64,000 nucleotides of DNA, taken from NCBI GenBank assembly GCA_903846015.1, contig CAIMZS010000205.1, positions 1 to 64,000 on the forward strand, read 5' to 3'. This document shows, piece by piece, positions 1 to 9,357 of this stretch. The notes below the pieces were generated by a model, which had not been told where the DNA came from, made no database searches, and saw only the letters and a program-made list of their open reading frames with translations. This DNA comes from an uncultured Anaerolineae bacterium (GTDB lineage: Bacteria > Chloroflexota > Anaerolineae > Anaerolineales > Villigracilaceae). The first letter of the stretch is position 1. Each line of letters starts with the position of its first letter. Both the position numbers and the translations under genes were made by a program.

Positions 1-387
1 ATTGCCATTCCTGTTTTCTAAGGTGGCTTTAGCTTACGTCATCCTGATTCAGTTGGTAAGGTTCGATCTTTTTCTTGCTATTTTTTGCCGTTTTTCACGA
101 TTCGGCTTCTGATTGCACAACCGTTACGCTAGCAACCGCAAAAATGGTGTAAATCTCGAAGATGTTGTTGCCCTCCTTCCAAGGATGGCTGTTTTCAAAA
201 AGGGACTTTTTCAGCAGGTTCTTAGGAAATCTCTATAATGGTCAACAATAGCGCGAACAAAATTCCTATTAATCGGAGCCAATTACCCGGTCGAATTCCG
301 AATAGCACGGCGATTTATCGCCGTAGACGCCAGGATAAATCCATTTTCATCCGACTATTACACATACGCAGGGCTTTCCTTTGCGAT

Positions 388-410
388 AGGCCCGGTTCCA
401 GCGCGAGGCG
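388..410 (+). repeat. Degenerate dispersed-repeat unit
   Basis: aggcccggttccagcgcgaggcg, matching the CCGGTTCCATCACGAGGCGC variant in the 55.9 kb array. Confidence 0.5.
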
Positions 411-518
411 CCTTTGCGTGAACCCGGGTTTGTGTATGCCCACTTCCTGACAAATACAAGATTTTGTGGATTTAGTCGATTCGCGCCATCTGGCAAGAGT
501 CTGGTTTTAGATTTGGAA

Positions 519-1316
519 TTACGGATGATTCACCAATTCCAGCGCCAACAGGACTTTTTCCCCAGCACGGAAATAGCCGCGGTGGGAGAGATTTGGAAAG
601 ATGGCGGTGTAGCCCAGGGCAGGAATCTTAAACTTGTGGCCGCCCAACGTGCAAAAATAATCCGTCTCGCTTTCTTCCGATGTCGTGTTGACCAATTCGT
701 ATTCCAACCCTGGCAAGCCTTCCACCGCTTCCACCGCGCCAGTTTTCACCTGGCGGCGCAGGTCTTCAAGGCGGGTTTGACCATACGCGAAGATGGTTTC
801 CAGCACCCGGCCCAGGTTGTCGCGCAGCTCCGCTTCGCTGCTGAGCGGCTCAGCGCTCAACAGCCAGTTGCGGGGTTTGAGATAGTAGAACCAATAATCG
901 CCGGGCGGCAGTTTGGCATTGACACCCGCCAGCCCGAGCGGATGGACGGACTGGCCGGTGTTAGATTTGGAGATAAAACCACCGGGGTCCAAATGCGTTG
1001 GAAGGTTGAATTTGATCGTCCCGGCGGCCATTTGCACGGGCGCCGCCAACAGTTTACGATGCAGGTTCCAGATGGCGAATCCGCGAAGGGCGGCGAACAG
1101 CCCCACAGCGACCAATATCCAGCCAAACACGTTGACGAGACCTGACCCGGCAGATGCAGCGAAGGCGTAGACCAAGCCCCCCAAGACGAGAATCCCTACT
1201 CCGACGTACAACCACAGCCCGGGGTTGACCGTCTCCTTGATATTCTCGATCTGTGACTGGGATATTTTCCCCTGTTTGTTTTCTGCAATAGATTTGAAGT
1301 CGAATAATTCCAACAT
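519..1316 (-). CDS. Hypothetical membrane protein (two adjacent hydrophobic segments)
   Basis: 265 aa ORF with a TM hairpin (LWLYVGVGILVLGGLVYAFAASAGSGLVNVFGWILVAVGLFAAL); the antisense ORF on + has no recognisable features. Confidence 0.75.
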   Translation of the reverse strand: MLELFDFKSIAENKQGKISQSQIENIKETVNPGLWLYVGVGILVLGGLVYAFAASAGSGLVNVFGWILVAVGLFAALRGFAIWNLHRKLLAAPVQMAAGTIKFNLPTHLDPGGFISKSNTGQSVHPLGLAGVNAKLPPGDYWFYYLKPRNWLLSAEPLSSEAELRDNLGRVLETIFAYGQTRLEDLRRQVKTGAVEAVEGLPGLEYELVNTTSEESETDYFCTLGGHKFKIPALGYTAIFPNLSHRGYFRAGEKVLLALELVNHP

Positions 1317-1387
1317 AGCTGCCTCCGGTCAGTCAAGACTGGATTGGAAATGTGTCAGACCACGGGCATTATATCACTGGCATCAAA

Positions 1388-1410
1388 AGTCCCGGTTCCG
1401 CACCGAGGCG
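1388..1410 (+). repeat. Degenerate dispersed-repeat unit
   Basis: agtcccggttccgcaccgaggcg. Confidence 0.5.
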
Positions 1411-1852
1411 GAGGCGCGCGCGGATAAAACCTGAAGATTTTTGCTCTTTCCGCGCTCGTCCGCAGCAAATTGGGTATGCTTTTGCCCAAGCTTTCTTTGA
1501 CCATTACACAGTCCCCTAATTTTTCTATCGTTTCTTCAATCCGCTCACTAATATAGAACTTAAGTTCTACTCACCTTGACAACACCTGCAATTATCCGTA
1601 TACTACCTTACAAACTGCCCCATTCAGATAACCGCCAGGACCTTGTCAAATCCTCAAACACGAAGCCTTGGAACCCAAAAGCGTGACTGAATGTTACCCA
1701 GTGTTACCCAGTGTGACCGCTGGTTGTACATACTCGACCTTCAATGGGCAAAACCCGTACAAAACCATGCTGATCACCGAAAACATCGTTGATTAAACCG
1801 GCGCAGTTTCCATCTCATTGAATGCAGCTTCGGCCTTAAGCTTATAATCAAG

Positions 1853-4270
1853 ATGATGAACGAAACCATTGGCACGCGCGCAAGCCAAACAGATAATACC
1901 CACTTCCACAAATGGACAGCGCTGTTGTTTGATGCCCTCCTGCTGATATTGATAATCACCGGCATCTTTTTCCGCTTCAATGATGTTAACTGGAGCCAGG
2001 GCGCCAACCTGCACCCAGATGAATACGGCCTGACGAATACACTCACCCGGCTCAAACTACCTTCGAATTTGCCGGACTATTTCAATACACGGCTTTCGAC
2101 ACTCAGCCCGTATCCACAATACGACTGGGCCGGAAAGCAGCTCAAACCCGGCCCGGACAACCTGATGCGCTGGGGACAACTGCCCATCACCATCATCCGC
2201 TGGGCGGGAGAGGTCACTGCCAACACAGGCTACGATGAAATCCGCCTGTTGGGGCGTACCCTCTCCGCACTGGCAGATACCCTCACATTACTGTTAATCT
2301 TCCTGATCGGCCAAAAGCTGTATAACCATAAGGTGGCTCTATTGGCGACGGCGCTCAGCGCACTGTCAGTCATGCAGATACAACAATCCCACTTCATGAC
2401 GGTCGATAACTTTGGTGCGCTGTTCACCTCGCTGGCAATGCTCGCCTGTGTCTACATCGCCGCTGCCAGATCGGTGACGCGCAGCCTATTACGCTTCGCC
2501 CTTACCAGGTCAGCATGGTATATTCTCTTTGGCCTGGCATTTGGCATGGCAGTAGCCTGCAAGATCAACCTGCTGCCGGTGGGCGGCATGCTATTGGTGG
2601 CGGCTTTTATCAGCGCCATCGATCTATACCTTAATAAACTGGGCAGCCTGCAGCGCATCATCAGAATAACCTTCGTTCTGCTCTCGCTTGGAATTATCAC
2701 CACCGCGGTCACCTTTCGAGTTGCCCAACCGATGAGCTTCCGCGCAGCCAGCGGCGATACCTTTTTTTTCACCCTGCAGCCCAACCCGGATTGGGTCAAT
2801 AGTATGAAGCTTGCCCAGGCAGAATCAAATGGCGAGGGCGGCGGCCCGCCTGGTGAACAGTGGGCCCACCGCGCAGCGCTGCTTTTCCCACTCGTCAACA
2901 TGCTGGCCTGGGGTCTGGGGCTGCCGCTTGGACTGGCAGCCTGGGCTGGTTTTGGAGCGGCGCTCTGGCAGACGGTGCGCCGCCGGGTAAACTGGCGATC
3001 CCATTTACTGCCGTTGGTGTGGACAGGCGGTTTCTTTCTGTTCATGGCGACACGCTGGGTCAAATCAATGCGTTACTTCCTGCCAATCTATCCCTTCCTG
3101 TGCCTGCTAGCAGCCTGGGGCCTGATGGAAACCTGGAAGTGGGCAGCGCAACCCCGCATCCTTGAAAAAAACCGTCCAAACCAGACCAGTCGACTCCTTT
3201 TCGCAACAATCCTCATCACACTCACGCTTGGGGGCACGTTAATCTGGGCATCTGCCTTCACCCAGGCCGTCTACCAGGCCCCCCATACCCGTATCCAGGC
3301 CACCCGCTGGATATTCCAGAACATCCCTGGTCCGTTGAACCTCTCACTGCGGCGGCAGGATGGCGCAGCCCAGAATGAACCGCTGGGTGCCCCCGATAAA
3401 TTGCAGATTAGCGCCGCCAGGGCCTACATAGTGCCTTTCACCCTGCAAACCCCCGGGCAGCTTCTTGAAATAAATCTGCCGCACATCCAGGCCAACTCTG
3501 CCACAACCTTAAGGATTGGGATCGCTGGCAGCCCAAATGGAAATAATATCCTGGATCAGGCCGATCTTGCCATCACCACCCTCACAGGCCCGGCCAGCGC
3601 CACGTTTCCGCGGAAAATTGAGCTGGCGGCAAACAAACCTTATTTTCTGTTCGTCTCCATCCCGAGCCTGCCTGGCACCCATCCGCAAGATACAGTTTCA
3701 ATATTCAGAAACACACTTGCAAATGAAAGTTGGGACGAGACCCTGCCGCAACTCATCGATGGGCGCAACCCATTTGCGCAGATCTACAAAAGCACCATCA
3801 TGGATATCCGCAAGCCCGACGATGCGATCAAGCGCACATCCTTGTTGAACACACTCGCCACCGCTGACTACCTGATCCTGCCAAGTCAGCGTTCCATCTG
3901 GTCAACCTGCCGCATCCCCAGAACCTACCCGATGACAATGGAATATTACCGGGCGCTCTTCGATGGCCGCCTGGGTTTTGAGCAGATGGCAAGTTTCAGC
4001 GCCCCAATCAAGCTCGGACCGCTCTGGATTTCAGACGTGGGCGGGACTCTGGCCTGGAACAATACCCCAGGTCTGCCGCTCTTCAACCACAGCCTGCTGG
4101 CAGCCGAGGAAGCCTTCAGCATTTATGATCACCCCCCTGTTTGGATCTTCAAAAAACGCGCCGATTTCAGCCTAAAAAATGCCACCACCATTCTGAATTC
4201 GATCGACCTTGCACCAGTAGTGCTGCAGTCACCACCCAATGCCAACGGCGATTGGTGCCCGGCATATTAA
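1853..4270 (+). CDS. Polytopic membrane glycosyltransferase (GT39/ArnT-like, dolichyl-phosphate-mannose mannosyltransferase type)
   Basis: 805 aa; N-terminal TM followed by HPDEYG motif, many TM helices, soluble C-terminus. Confidence 0.75.
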   Translation: MMNETIGTRASQTDNTHFHKWTALLFDALLLILIITGIFFRFNDVNWSQGANLHPDEYGLTNTLTRLKLPSNLPDYFNTRLSTLSPYPQYDWAGKQLKPGPDNLMRWGQLPITIIRWAGEVTANTGYDEIRLLGRTLSALADTLTLLLIFLIGQKLYNHKVALLATALSALSVMQIQQSHFMTVDNFGALFTSLAMLACVYIAAARSVTRSLLRFALTRSAWYILFGLAFGMAVACKINLLPVGGMLLVAAFISAIDLYLNKLGSLQRIIRITFVLLSLGIITTAVTFRVAQPMSFRAASGDTFFFTLQPNPDWVNSMKLAQAESNGEGGGPPGEQWAHRAALLFPLVNMLAWGLGLPLGLAAWAGFGAALWQTVRRRVNWRSHLLPLVWTGGFFLFMATRWVKSMRYFLPIYPFLCLLAAWGLMETWKWAAQPRILEKNRPNQTSRLLFATILITLTLGGTLIWASAFTQAVYQAPHTRIQATRWIFQNIPGPLNLSLRRQDGAAQNEPLGAPDKLQISAARAYIVPFTLQTPGQLLEINLPHIQANSATTLRIGIAGSPNGNNILDQADLAITTLTGPASATFPRKIELAANKPYFLFVSIPSLPGTHPQDTVSIFRNTLANESWDETLPQLIDGRNPFAQIYKSTIMDIRKPDDAIKRTSLLNTLATADYLILPSQRSIWSTCRIPRTYPMTMEYYRALFDGRLGFEQMASFSAPIKLGPLWISDVGGTLAWNNTPGLPLFNHSLLAAEEAFSIYDHPPVWIFKKRADFSLKNATTILNSIDLAPVVLQSPPNANGDWCPAY

Positions 4271-4326
4271 ACACAGATTTTTAGAAAACCCGGCTATAAA
4301 TGCACTTGCTCGAGTAAAATAGACCT

Positions 4327-4947
4327 ATGACTGATCCCGATTTCAAAATCATCAACCCGGAACCGCTTCTGATCGTACTTTCAGGCCCATCAGGCGTAGG
4401 GAAAGATTCCGTCCTCAACCGTATGAAAGAACGCGGGTTGCCGTTCCATTTTGTGGTTACCACCACAACCCGTTCAAAGAGAAATGAAGAAATCGAGGGA
4501 AAGGATTATTTTTTCGTCTCGAGTGATGAGTTTGCCCGCATGATCGAAGAAGATGAACTGCTCGAATATGCCATCGTTTACAATGATTATAAAGGCATCC
4601 CCAAACAGCAAGTCCGCGAAGCGCTGGCCAGCGGCATGGATGTAATCATGCGTATCGATGTGCAGGGCGCGGCCACCATCCGCAAACTGGTCCCAAATGC
4701 AGTATTGATCTTTTTGACCACCGAGAGCGAGGCAGACATGGTCGATCGCCTGCTAAATCGCCATACAGAAACATCCGAAGGTCTGAAGCTGCGTATCGCC
4801 ACGGCTCGCCAGGAACTAAAACGCGCCCGTGAGTTTGACTATGCTGTCATCAACCGGCAATCCTTCCTGGACGAAACGGTCAGCAACATTCATGCCATCA
4901 TCGTCGCCGAACATCAACGTGTTATTCAGAGAAAAGTTACCCTGTGA
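4327..4947 (+). CDS. gmk: Guanylate kinase
   Basis: P-loop LIVLSGPSGVGKDSV, TTTTRSKRNEEIEGKDYFF, typical ~200 aa length. Confidence 0.95.
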   Translation: MTDPDFKIINPEPLLIVLSGPSGVGKDSVLNRMKERGLPFHFVVTTTTRSKRNEEIEGKDYFFVSSDEFARMIEEDELLEYAIVYNDYKGIPKQQVREALASGMDVIMRIDVQGAATIRKLVPNAVLIFLTTESEADMVDRLLNRHTETSEGLKLRIATARQELKRAREFDYAVINRQSFLDETVSNIHAIIVAEHQRVIQRKVTL

Positions 4948-5738
4948 ACCTTTCATTCAACGAAGAACAAACCGAAGAACAACCCACCCCACCAGTTAGC
5001 CCCACCCCACATACTGATGTGGTTGTTGACGAAAAATTGGTCAACCCGCTTGTCACCTATACCCTGATCGCAATAACAGTACTGATCTATCTGCTTCAAG
5101 CTGGTTCTCAACTGCTGATTGGCACAGATATTCCAGCGGTGCTGGGCATGAAAATCAACGAATACATCATGGCTGGCCAGTTTTGGCGGCTGTTGACCCC
5201 CATGTTCTTGCACGGCTCGCTGCTGCATATTGGTTTCAATATGTATGCGTTAGTGGTGATTGGCTCTGGCTTGGAGCGTCGCTTTGGGCATTGGCGTTTC
5301 TTGCTGCTGTATGTTCTGGGATCCTTGGGCGGAAATGTATTTTCTTTTCTGCTTTCTTCCAATCCATCACTGGGCGCATCCACTTCCATTTTTGGCCTGC
5401 TGGGTGCGGAAATGGTATTTTTCTACCAGAACCGCAAATTGTTTGGCGCTGGCGCGCGCCGCGCCCTGCAAAACGTGATCACCGTGGCTGCGATTAACTT
5501 CGTGATCGGGCTATCCCCCGGCATCGATAACTGGGGGCATCTGGGCGGACTGGTTGGCGGGCTGATCTTTACCTGGTTTGGAGGCCCCAAACTAAACCTG
5601 GCAGGACAATACCCGAACTTTAGCGTGATTGACGAACATACACTGCAGGATCAAATGATCGGTGCTGGACTGGTGATCTTGTTCTTCGGCGGGCTTGCCG
5701 CCGCTAAGATCATCGGAGTACTGCCCAACCTGCCCTAA
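4944..5738 (+). CDS. Rhomboid family intramembrane serine protease
   Basis: GASTSIFGLLGAE (GxSx active site), HIGFNMYAL, NWGHLGGLVGG; GTG start overlaps the gmk stop codon. Confidence 0.92.
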   Translation: MNLSFNEEQTEEQPTPPVSPTPHTDVVVDEKLVNPLVTYTLIAITVLIYLLQAGSQLLIGTDIPAVLGMKINEYIMAGQFWRLLTPMFLHGSLLHIGFNMYALVVIGSGLERRFGHWRFLLLYVLGSLGGNVFSFLLSSNPSLGASTSIFGLLGAEMVFFYQNRKLFGAGARRALQNVITVAAINFVIGLSPGIDNWGHLGGLVGGLIFTWFGGPKLNLAGQYPNFSVIDEHTLQDQMIGAGLVILFFGGLAAAKIIGVLPNLP

Positions 5739-5785
5739 TCTCAAAAGGTTCAGCGTCACGATATATATCGCTGGGGAATTTTTCT

Positions 5786-5801
5786 TGTGATTTTTATCAC
5801 T
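5786..5801. promoter_or_regulatory. Candidate CRP/FNR-family operator TGTGATTTTTATCACT
   Basis: TGTGA-N6-TCACT, 9 of 10 consensus positions, 80 bp upstream of the ugd start. Confidence 0.4.
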
Positions 5802-5882
5802 AAATGACATGGGAAAATTCCTCTGTTTTCTGGTATATTTCACCAATGTAATTCAAAACTTTCGATAGAGTGAGGAAATCCA

Positions 5883-7178
5883 ATGAAACAAATTTGTGTC
5901 ATCGGGGTTGGCTACGTTGGTATCGTGACAGGCGCATGTTTTGCAGACCTGGGCAATCGAGTCATCGCACTGGACGTCAATGAACAGCGGGTTGCCAACC
6001 TGAAAAAAGGCATCATGCCGATCTATGAACCCGGATTGGAAGAATTGGTGATGCGAAATGTACGCGCTGGGCGGCTTTCATTCACCACTGATTATGCTGA
6101 AGCAGTCAATGGCACCGAATTCGCCTTTATCGCCGTGGGCACCCCCTCCGGTGTCAGCGGCGAAGCAGATCTGCAGTATGTGGCTTCCGCAGCAAAATCG
6201 ATCGCCGAAAACATGACCGCACCACTGGTCATTATCAACAAGTCCACCGTCCCGGTCGGAACCGGAGACTGGGTGGCAGATATCATCAAACGCTCACAAA
6301 AAACCCCGATGGATTTCTCGGTGGTTTCTTGTCCCGAATTCCTGCGCGAGGGATCAGCCATCAGCGATTTTTCCCAACCGCACCGCACAGTGCTGGGCTC
6401 AACCGACAAGGACGCCGCCAACAAAGTTGCCCAACTACACCTGCCTCTGCGCGCCCCAATCGTCATCACCGACCTGCGCACCGCCGAAATGATCAAGTAC
6501 GCCTCAAACGCTTTCCTGGCGACCAAAATCTCATTCATCAATGAAATTGCCAATATTTGCGAAGCGCTCGGCGCAGACGTGAAGGAAGTGGCAGCGGGTA
6601 TGGGTTACGATGCGCGCATCGGACGCCATTTCCTGGATGCGGGACTCGGTTGGGGTGGTTCGTGCTTTCCCAAAGATGTGCTGGCACTGGCTTATATGGC
6701 TGAGGAAGCCGGTCTTGATCCACGCATTCTGAACACCGTCATGGCAGTAAACTACGAGCGACGCAAGACCGCCGTGGAGCACACTCGCGCCATGATTGGT
6801 GGTTCGTTCAAGGATAAGACCATCGGCCTGCTTGGGCTGGCGTTCAAACCCAACACCGATGACATGCGTGATGCCCCATCCATCGATATTGCCCAGGAAC
6901 TGACCACTGCCGGGGCGGTTGTACGCGGTTATGACCCGGTCGCGATGGAAGTGGCGCGCGGCATTTTGCCAGCCGTTGAGATGTTTAAAGACCCTTACAG
7001 CATGGCTGATGGCTGCGATGCCTTGATGGTGATCACCGAGTGGAATGAGTTCAAACAGCTTGATCTCGAAAAACTGAAAGGGCTGCTCAAGGCTCCGGTC
7101 ATCTATGATGGACGCAATATTTACGACCCCAATGTCATGAAGGCCCAGGGTTTCACCTACCGCGCCATCGGACGCTAA
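5883..7178 (+). CDS. ugd: UDP-glucose 6-dehydrogenase / nucleotide-sugar dehydrogenase
   Basis: [21 protein letters not shown]-terminus, [16 protein letters not shown] active-site motif, [16 protein letters not shown]. Confidence 0.95.
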   Translation: MKQICVIGVGYVGIVTGACFADLGNRVIALDVNEQRVANLKKGIMPIYEPGLEELVMRNVRAGRLSFTTDYAEAVNGTEFAFIAVGTPSGVSGEADLQYVASAAKSIAENMTAPLVIINKSTVPVGTGDWVADIIKRSQKTPMDFSVVSCPEFLREGSAISDFSQPHRTVLGSTDKDAANKVAQLHLPLRAPIVITDLRTAEMIKYASNAFLATKISFINEIANICEALGADVKEVAAGMGYDARIGRHFLDAGLGWGGSCFPKDVLALAYMAEEAGLDPRILNTVMAVNYERRKTAVEHTRAMIGGSFKDKTIGLLGLAFKPNTDDMRDAPSIDIAQELTTAGAVVRGYDPVAMEVARGILPAVEMFKDPYSMADGCDALMVITEWNEFKQLDLEKLKGLLKAPVIYDGRNIYDPNVMKAQGFTYRAIGR

Positions 7179-7179
7179 C

Positions 7180-8121
7180 TTGCAAATCGGCAAATCTATC
7201 GATCCAATGACCACTCCACCTGTTTGTGACTACGAAGGTTCCGATTACCAGACATCCTTCTGGGATCAGGGCGGACGTCAATACGAAGACCGTGCCGAAG
7301 CGATCGCGCTTAAGCAGCTATTACCAGCCCGCGGCAGGCTGTTGCTTGAATTGGGCGCAGGTGCTGGCAGGAACACATCCCGTTATGCGGGCTACGAACG
7401 CATCGTGCTGTTAGACTACTCCCGCACGCAGCTGCAGCAAGCGCGCGCGCGTTTGGGCGATTCTAGCCGCTATGTTTACGTCGCCGCAGATATATACAAA
7501 ATCCCCCTGGTGGATGAACTATTCGATGGCGCGACCATGATCCGCACCCTGCACCACATGGCCGACGCACTCGGAGCGCTGACTCAGGTAAGACGCGTGT
7601 TGTCCCCAGGGGCAATTTTTATCCTCGAATACGCCAACAAACTTAATGTCAAGGCCATCCTGCGTTACTGGTTGGGCAAACAAAGCTGGAGCCCTTTCAG
7701 CCTTGAACCAGTTGAGTTCGCGGCTTTGAATTTTGATTTCCACCCTCGGGCCACAAAGCAATGGCTCGAAAAACTCGGTTTTCATGTCGAAAAGACGCTG
7801 ACCGTATCCCATTTCCGCATCGGTTTTCTGAAGCGCAGGCTGCCGGCCGGCCTGCTGGCTGCCCTCGACGGCCTGCTCCAACCGAGCGGAGCATTGTTCC
7901 AACTTAGCCCAAGCGTTTTTGTTCGCGCCAGCTTGGGGAACACTCCACCAAACAAAAGCACAATTCCGCCCCTGGATGTAAATGTACTCGACTACTTCCG
8001 CTGCCCCGCTTGCGGGGATCACCCGCTTCAGAATAGGAATGAATATCTGCTTTGCACTGGTTGCGGTAAAAAATGGGCCGTACGCGATGGTATCTACGAT
8101 TTTCGTGAAGCGCTTGAATAA
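7180..8121 (+). CDS. Class I SAM-dependent methyltransferase with C-terminal Trm112-like Zn ribbon
   Basis: LLELGAGAGRNTSRYAG motif I; C-terminal FRCPACGDHPLQNRNEYLLCTGCGKKWAVRDGIYDF (CxxC...CxxC). Confidence 0.85.
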   Translation: MQIGKSIDPMTTPPVCDYEGSDYQTSFWDQGGRQYEDRAEAIALKQLLPARGRLLLELGAGAGRNTSRYAGYERIVLLDYSRTQLQQARARLGDSSRYVYVAADIYKIPLVDELFDGATMIRTLHHMADALGALTQVRRVLSPGAIFILEYANKLNVKAILRYWLGKQSWSPFSLEPVEFAALNFDFHPRATKQWLEKLGFHVEKTLTVSHFRIGFLKRRLPAGLLAALDGLLQPSGALFQLSPSVFVRASLGNTPPNKSTIPPLDVNVLDYFRCPACGDHPLQNRNEYLLCTGCGKKWAVRDGIYDFREALE

Positions 8122-8126
8122 CCCCC

Positions 8127-9347
8127 ATGCTCAATGCTTCTACAGGATCCCCTGAAAAGCAGACGCTTTCCTGGCAATTCAAACAAAGAATCGGGCCGTT
8201 GGTTCTTCTTGACCACACCGATGTGGACTGCACCAACGCCCACCGCTTGTTGGGACAGGATGTGCGCGCCCAAATCCATAAATTCCTCAGTAAAAGGCTG
8301 GATGAGCTTGGCGGCATAGAACCAACCGAACAGCAAATACGCCGGGCGCGCAAAATCCACGCAGCGCTGTTTTCTAAAACACAAATCCCTGGGCTGGATG
8401 AAATCATCAAAAATGCTGTCAGTGAATATATTGCCTGTCTCTCAGCCTGGGCCCTTGGCGCAGAACTGGCAGATTTCCGCCACACCTCCCTGCCCGAAAA
8501 CGTGGATGGCCTTCCCGTCACCTCCGAGGATTTGGCGATAATCCTGCAGGAAGATGAAGTTGGATGCCAGACGGGGGTCTATCGCGAAGCCGGCGGCTCG
8601 GTGATATTATGGCATGCCGAAGAGGATGTTGAGACCGCCCCCGGTCAGCGTTTTGACAGGCTGCGTCTTTTTACGTTCCGCGCAGCGGATAACAGCATCG
8701 CCACTGGTTTTATTTACCCAGACCTGTTGCCTGGTCCAACCTATGCCTGGCAAAGCTCTGAAAGTGGTTATTTCGCACAGGCGGTCGACACGCTGCACAT
8801 CAAGATGGTTGACTTTGAAGATGGCATCCTACCCAATACACTGGCCTGGCTTAGCCTGTATCTCGGTACACGGGTTCCCCTGGTAAAACTGGCCAAAGCG
8901 CTTGGCCCTTTTTTGGGGGGGTATTCGCTGACAGGAGTGTATGAAAAAAATAACCGGGTGGGGGTTGAGAAAGTGGAATTTGCCAATAACCAGGTGCACT
9001 GTACCTCACTGGGTGAAGCAAGTGGAAGTACTCTCTTCCAGACCAACATCATCAGCGACCTATCGCTGCCCATCAGTGCAGAGGAACAGGCCAGCCCCGA
9101 AAGTCGCGCCTGGAATAAAAAACGCCTGGCACGCACCGCGCGTTTCATACGGGTCGTTCAAAAATGCCCGGATGCTCTGCCGCAGATCTTCCGCATGATC
9201 CGATCACGCCTGGGCAAAGATTCAGCCTACGCCAACTACGACGTAAAGACCTATCTGGTATGCCAGATGAAGCCCGATAAAATTTCCATCTGGGCCGGTG
9301 CAGGGGCAGCAATGAAAAGTGATGCGTTGTACTTCTTCACCCCCTGA
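8127..9347 (+). CDS. Conserved hypothetical protein, possibly C45/Ntn-hydrolase-like
   Basis: 406 aa ORF immediately downstream of the methyltransferase; internal VGCQTGVYREAGGSVILWHAEED resembles the GC.TG...HTEED arrangement of Ntn C45-like proteins (weak). Confidence 0.6.
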   Translation: MLNASTGSPEKQTLSWQFKQRIGPLVLLDHTDVDCTNAHRLLGQDVRAQIHKFLSKRLDELGGIEPTEQQIRRARKIHAALFSKTQIPGLDEIIKNAVSEYIACLSAWALGAELADFRHTSLPENVDGLPVTSEDLAIILQEDEVGCQTGVYREAGGSVILWHAEEDVETAPGQRFDRLRLFTFRAADNSIATGFIYPDLLPGPTYAWQSSESGYFAQAVDTLHIKMVDFEDGILPNTLAWLSLYLGTRVPLVKLAKALGPFLGGYSLTGVYEKNNRVGVEKVEFANNQVHCTSLGEASGSTLFQTNIISDLSLPISAEEQASPESRAWNKKRLARTARFIRVVQKCPDALPQIFRMIRSRLGKDSAYANYDVKTYLVCQMKPDKISIWAGAGAAMKSDALYFFTP

Positions 9348-9357
9348 TGAACCTGGC

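Noticed and set aside
414-1145. 243 aa + strand ORF
   Set aside because: Antisense shadow of 519..1316; composition and lack of domains suggest a spurious frame. The minus ORF has clear TM segments.
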